Source: Armatimonadota bacterium
GTDB taxonomy: Bacteria; Armatimonadota; Fimbriimonadia; Fimbriimonadales; Fimbriimonadaceae
Assembly: GCA_023392285.1 (NCBI GenBank)
Contig: JAEVZK010000024.1
Coordinates: 1 to 7,621, forward strand
Length of the DNA: 7,621 nt
Reading direction: 5' to 3'
Shown: in pieces, positions 5,930 through 7,621 of the stretch
How the letters are laid out: every line of letters starts with the position of its first letter
How positions within the stretch are numbered: the stretch's first letter is position 1
Notes under the pieces: generated by a model
Told to the model about the DNA's origin: nothing
The model's input: only the letters and a program-made list of their open reading frames with translations
Database searches by the model: none
Made by a program: the position numbers and the translations under genes

Positions 5930-7559
5930 AGTCCACGATCTTGTAATCGTTCTTATTTGAACCAGACGTTCGCGGCACGTTTGCGCGAGCGACGCCCTCG
6001 TTCGGCGGCAAGTGATACCGATGAATAACTGACTTCGCAAGTGCTTTGAAAACGGGTCCCGCTACGAGCGCGCCGTAGAATTGGTTCTTCGGGTTGTCGA
6101 TCATGACCACAATCATCGCTTTGACATTTGGTGCCGGCACGAAGCCAACGAAGTTTGCGACGTATTCTTTCTTGCCTCTTGAACCCTGCTTTTCTGCGGT
6201 GCCCGTCTTTCCACCCATTACATAACCAGGGATTCGGAGGGAGGCGCCGGTGCCGCCGTCATCTTCGATGACTGATTCCATAATGTTCAGAACTTCGTCC
6301 GCCGTAGAGGCTTTGATCCGTTGGCCCATAGAAACCGGCGGGATGTTCTTATCGCCAATCCGCTTAATAAGCCTGGGTTTCATTTGCTCTCCATGATTTG
6401 CGAGCATGCTTAATGCGCTGGCGATGCCAATGGGAGTTGTGGTGATCGATTGTCCAAAGCCAAGGTGCATTAACTGCAGAGGCTTGGCAAATTCGTTATA
6501 GTTGAACCCTCCGGCGGCTTCATAAGGAAGCCCAAGTTGGGATGGCTTGAGAAGGCCCAGATCCTCAATATATTTGACCATGTCGGGATAGCCAATCTTG
6601 AGAGCCCAAGTAGAAGCGCTGACATTGCAGCTCTTCGAAATTGCTTTGATGGCATTTACTGGTCCGTGTGCCCGGTTCCCATGGTGGAGGTCGCAGTGCA
6701 CAACATAGTGGGAATTGTAATGCAGTTCACCGGTGCAATTGATGACATCATTGACATGAACCTTCCCAGAATCAAGGGCCTTGGCGAGCGTGATGACTTT
6801 GAACATCGAACCTGGCTCCCATCGATCTTGGACAGCTGCATTCTTTGTAGACTTGCGAGCATCGGTTTGAACTCCCGCCTGGCCGCCCGTCGGATCGAAC
6901 GTGGGATAGTTCGCAAGCGCTAGCAAGTCTCCGTTCGATGGATCGTAAATGATTGCAACTCCGCTATCCGCATTATTGGACAAGACTGCTGAGCGAATCT
7001 GCGCCGCCGCTTCCTGCTGAAGTTCGCTGTCGATCGTCAACTCAACATCTTTACCATCGCTTTTGGGACGAGATTCACTGGAGATCCGCATCGGCAGAAA
7101 AGCTCCCGCGCGATCCGTCAAACCGATGGTGACGCCATTCTGGCCGTCGAGGATGGCGTCTTGACTCTTTTCAAGACCCACGATGGGGATTCGGTCATCC
7201 TGCAGCATGCCCACCACGTTTGCCGCTGCGGCACCAAGAGGATAAGTTCGTTTGCCAGCGCTGCTGAGGGAAATCCCATCAGCTTTCCACTCGGTCTTCA
7301 CCTTCGCTACCGCCTTGCGTTGTTCAGCGGACAGGGGCGTTTTCCAGGTGCGCTTTTCGGCGCCGTTAAAGGCCAGTTGCGAAAATTCGGCCGCCGGAAT
7401 ACCCGACGCTGCGCTCAGGTCGACGAAGAACGCATCGGTCTTAGGGACGGTGTTGAAGTTGACGAAGAGTTCGTAACTGTCCTGGTCGACGGCAAGAGGC
7501 CTGCCATCTGATGAAAAGATGGAGCCGCGCTTCGCACGCTCCGTATGGCTAAGGACACA
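5928..7559 (-). CDS. ftsI: Peptidoglycan transpeptidase, class B PBP (FtsI/PBP3 type), N-terminus interrupted by TAG
   Basis: This D,D-transpeptidase cross-links septal peptidoglycan on the outer face of the membrane. Family-like sequence begins at about 7559 with SHTERAKRGSIFSSDGRPLA (the usual RGxIxDRxGxxLA region after the membrane anchor). It then runs through the dimerisation region (GVTIGLTDRAGAFL, VELTIDSELQ) to the catalytic domain. Numbered from the GTG at 7301, the motifs are SMFK with Ser165 as nucleophile, SCN at 224-226 and KTG at 365-367 (GGKTGTAEKQG). No PASTA repeats follow; the C-terminus is short. The GTG at 7301 is the first start codon after an in-frame TAG at 7562-7560. 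It is a poor real start because it would discard the RGSIF region and the membrane anchor. I therefore treat the gene as beginning right of the window and carrying a stop in its N-terminal part (see next entry). The gene precedes murE, as in division/cell-wall clusters. MrdA (PBP2) or a SpoVD-like PBP is possible, but the murE neighbour favours FtsI. Confidence 0.88.
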   Translation of the reverse strand, partial: CVLSHTERAKRGSIFSSDGRPLAVDQDSYELFVNFNTVPKTDAFFVDLSAASGIPAAEFSQLAFNGAEKRTWKTPLSAEQRKAVAKVKTEWKADGISLSSAGKRTYPLGAAAANVVGMLQDDRIPIVGLEKSQDAILDGQNGVTIGLTDRAGAFLPMRISSESRPKSDGKDVELTIDSELQQEAAAQIRSAVLSNNADSGVAIIYDPSNGDLLALANYPTFDPTGGQAGVQTDARKSTKNAAVQDRWEPGSMFKVITLAKALDSGKVHVNDVINCTGELHYNSHYVVHCDLHHGNRAHGPVNAIKAISKSCNVSASTWALKIGYPDMVKYIEDLGLLKPSQLGLPYEAAGGFNYNEFAKPLQLMHLGFGQSITTTPIGIASALSMLANHGEQMKPRLIKRIGDKNIPPVSMGQRIKASTADEVLNIMESVIEDDGGTGASLRIPGYVMGGKTGTAEKQGSRGKKEYVANFVGFVPAPNVKAMIVVMIDNPKNQFYGALVAGPVFKALAKSVIHRYHLPPNEGVARANVPRTSGSNKNDYKIVD

Positions 7560-7621
7560 CTATTTGCTGTCCCTCGCCTTTCTCATCATGGCCGCCCATC
7601 CAAAGATTTGAAGGTTGGCCT
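7560..7621 (-). other. ftsI: N-terminal fragment of the same PBP, ending in an in-frame TAG
   Basis: In the same frame as the downstream PBP, 7619-7563 reads ANLQIFGWAAMMRKARDSK and is followed by TAG (7562-7560), then CVLSHTERAKRGSIF. NLQI matches the LQV/LQI that ends the membrane anchor in FtsI proteins. The distance from it to RG is 25 codons counting the stop, against 23 in E. coli FtsI, so no insertion or deletion is needed. A single substitution (for example CAG to TAG) would explain the break. Sequencing error, pseudogenisation or suppression are all possible. The alternative, that this is the tail of a different upstream gene such as ftsL, cannot be excluded because the window ends here. 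Confidence 0.5.

Noticed and set aside
7161..7511. Plus-strand open frame opposite the ftsI N-terminus
   Set aside because: It is antisense to the conserved PBP frame and shows no recognisable protein features.

Overview
The window carries ordinary chromosomal housekeeping genes of a bacterium that is probably diderm. The signs are a lipobox-bearing secreted protein, a MurE with the meso-diaminopimelate signature, and a class B division-type penicillin-binding protein. Base composition is moderately G+C-rich. Shine-Dalgarno sequences are weak or absent at most starts; only hsp20 has a strong one. The gene mix, including a stand-alone PPC-like lipoprotein and a short MetH, would fit Armatimonadota (Fimbriimonadia-like), but this is a guess from style, not a demonstrated placement.

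Layout from left to right: (1) the C-terminal part of a lipoprotein on the + strand, entering from the left edge. (2) On the - strand, 1 bp away tail to tail, a MetH consisting only of the homocysteine and folate modules. (3) A 65-bp divergent spacer with back-to-back -10-like hexamers, then rtcB (RNA ligase) on the + strand. (4) A short convergent spacer holding a good intrinsic terminator for the next gene, hsp20, on the - strand. (5) murE and, upstream of it, an ftsI-type penicillin-binding protein, both on the - strand and running off the right edge. In transcription order the - strand block reads ftsI, murE, hsp20, so the usual division/cell-wall order ftsI-murE is kept, but murF does not follow.

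The ftsI and murE products act in the same process. MurE makes UDP-MurNAc-tripeptide in the cytoplasm, and FtsI cross-links the final peptidoglycan at the septum. MetH (methionine and folate cycle), RtcB (RNA repair or tRNA splicing-type ligation) and Hsp20 (holdase chaperone) are independent functions.

I do not see a new multi-gene system here, and no CRISPR array, tRNA, rRNA, transposase or defence cassette. The points most worth a second look are small: an in-frame TAG in the N-terminal part of ftsI, flanked on both sides by family-like sequence; a 60-bp palindromic, direct-repeat-flanked insertion-like element filling the ftsI-murE spacer; a palindrome inside murE that encodes an extra loop; a MetH that stops exactly where the cobalamin cap should begin; and a promoter for metH placed so close to the ATG that the mRNA should be leaderless.
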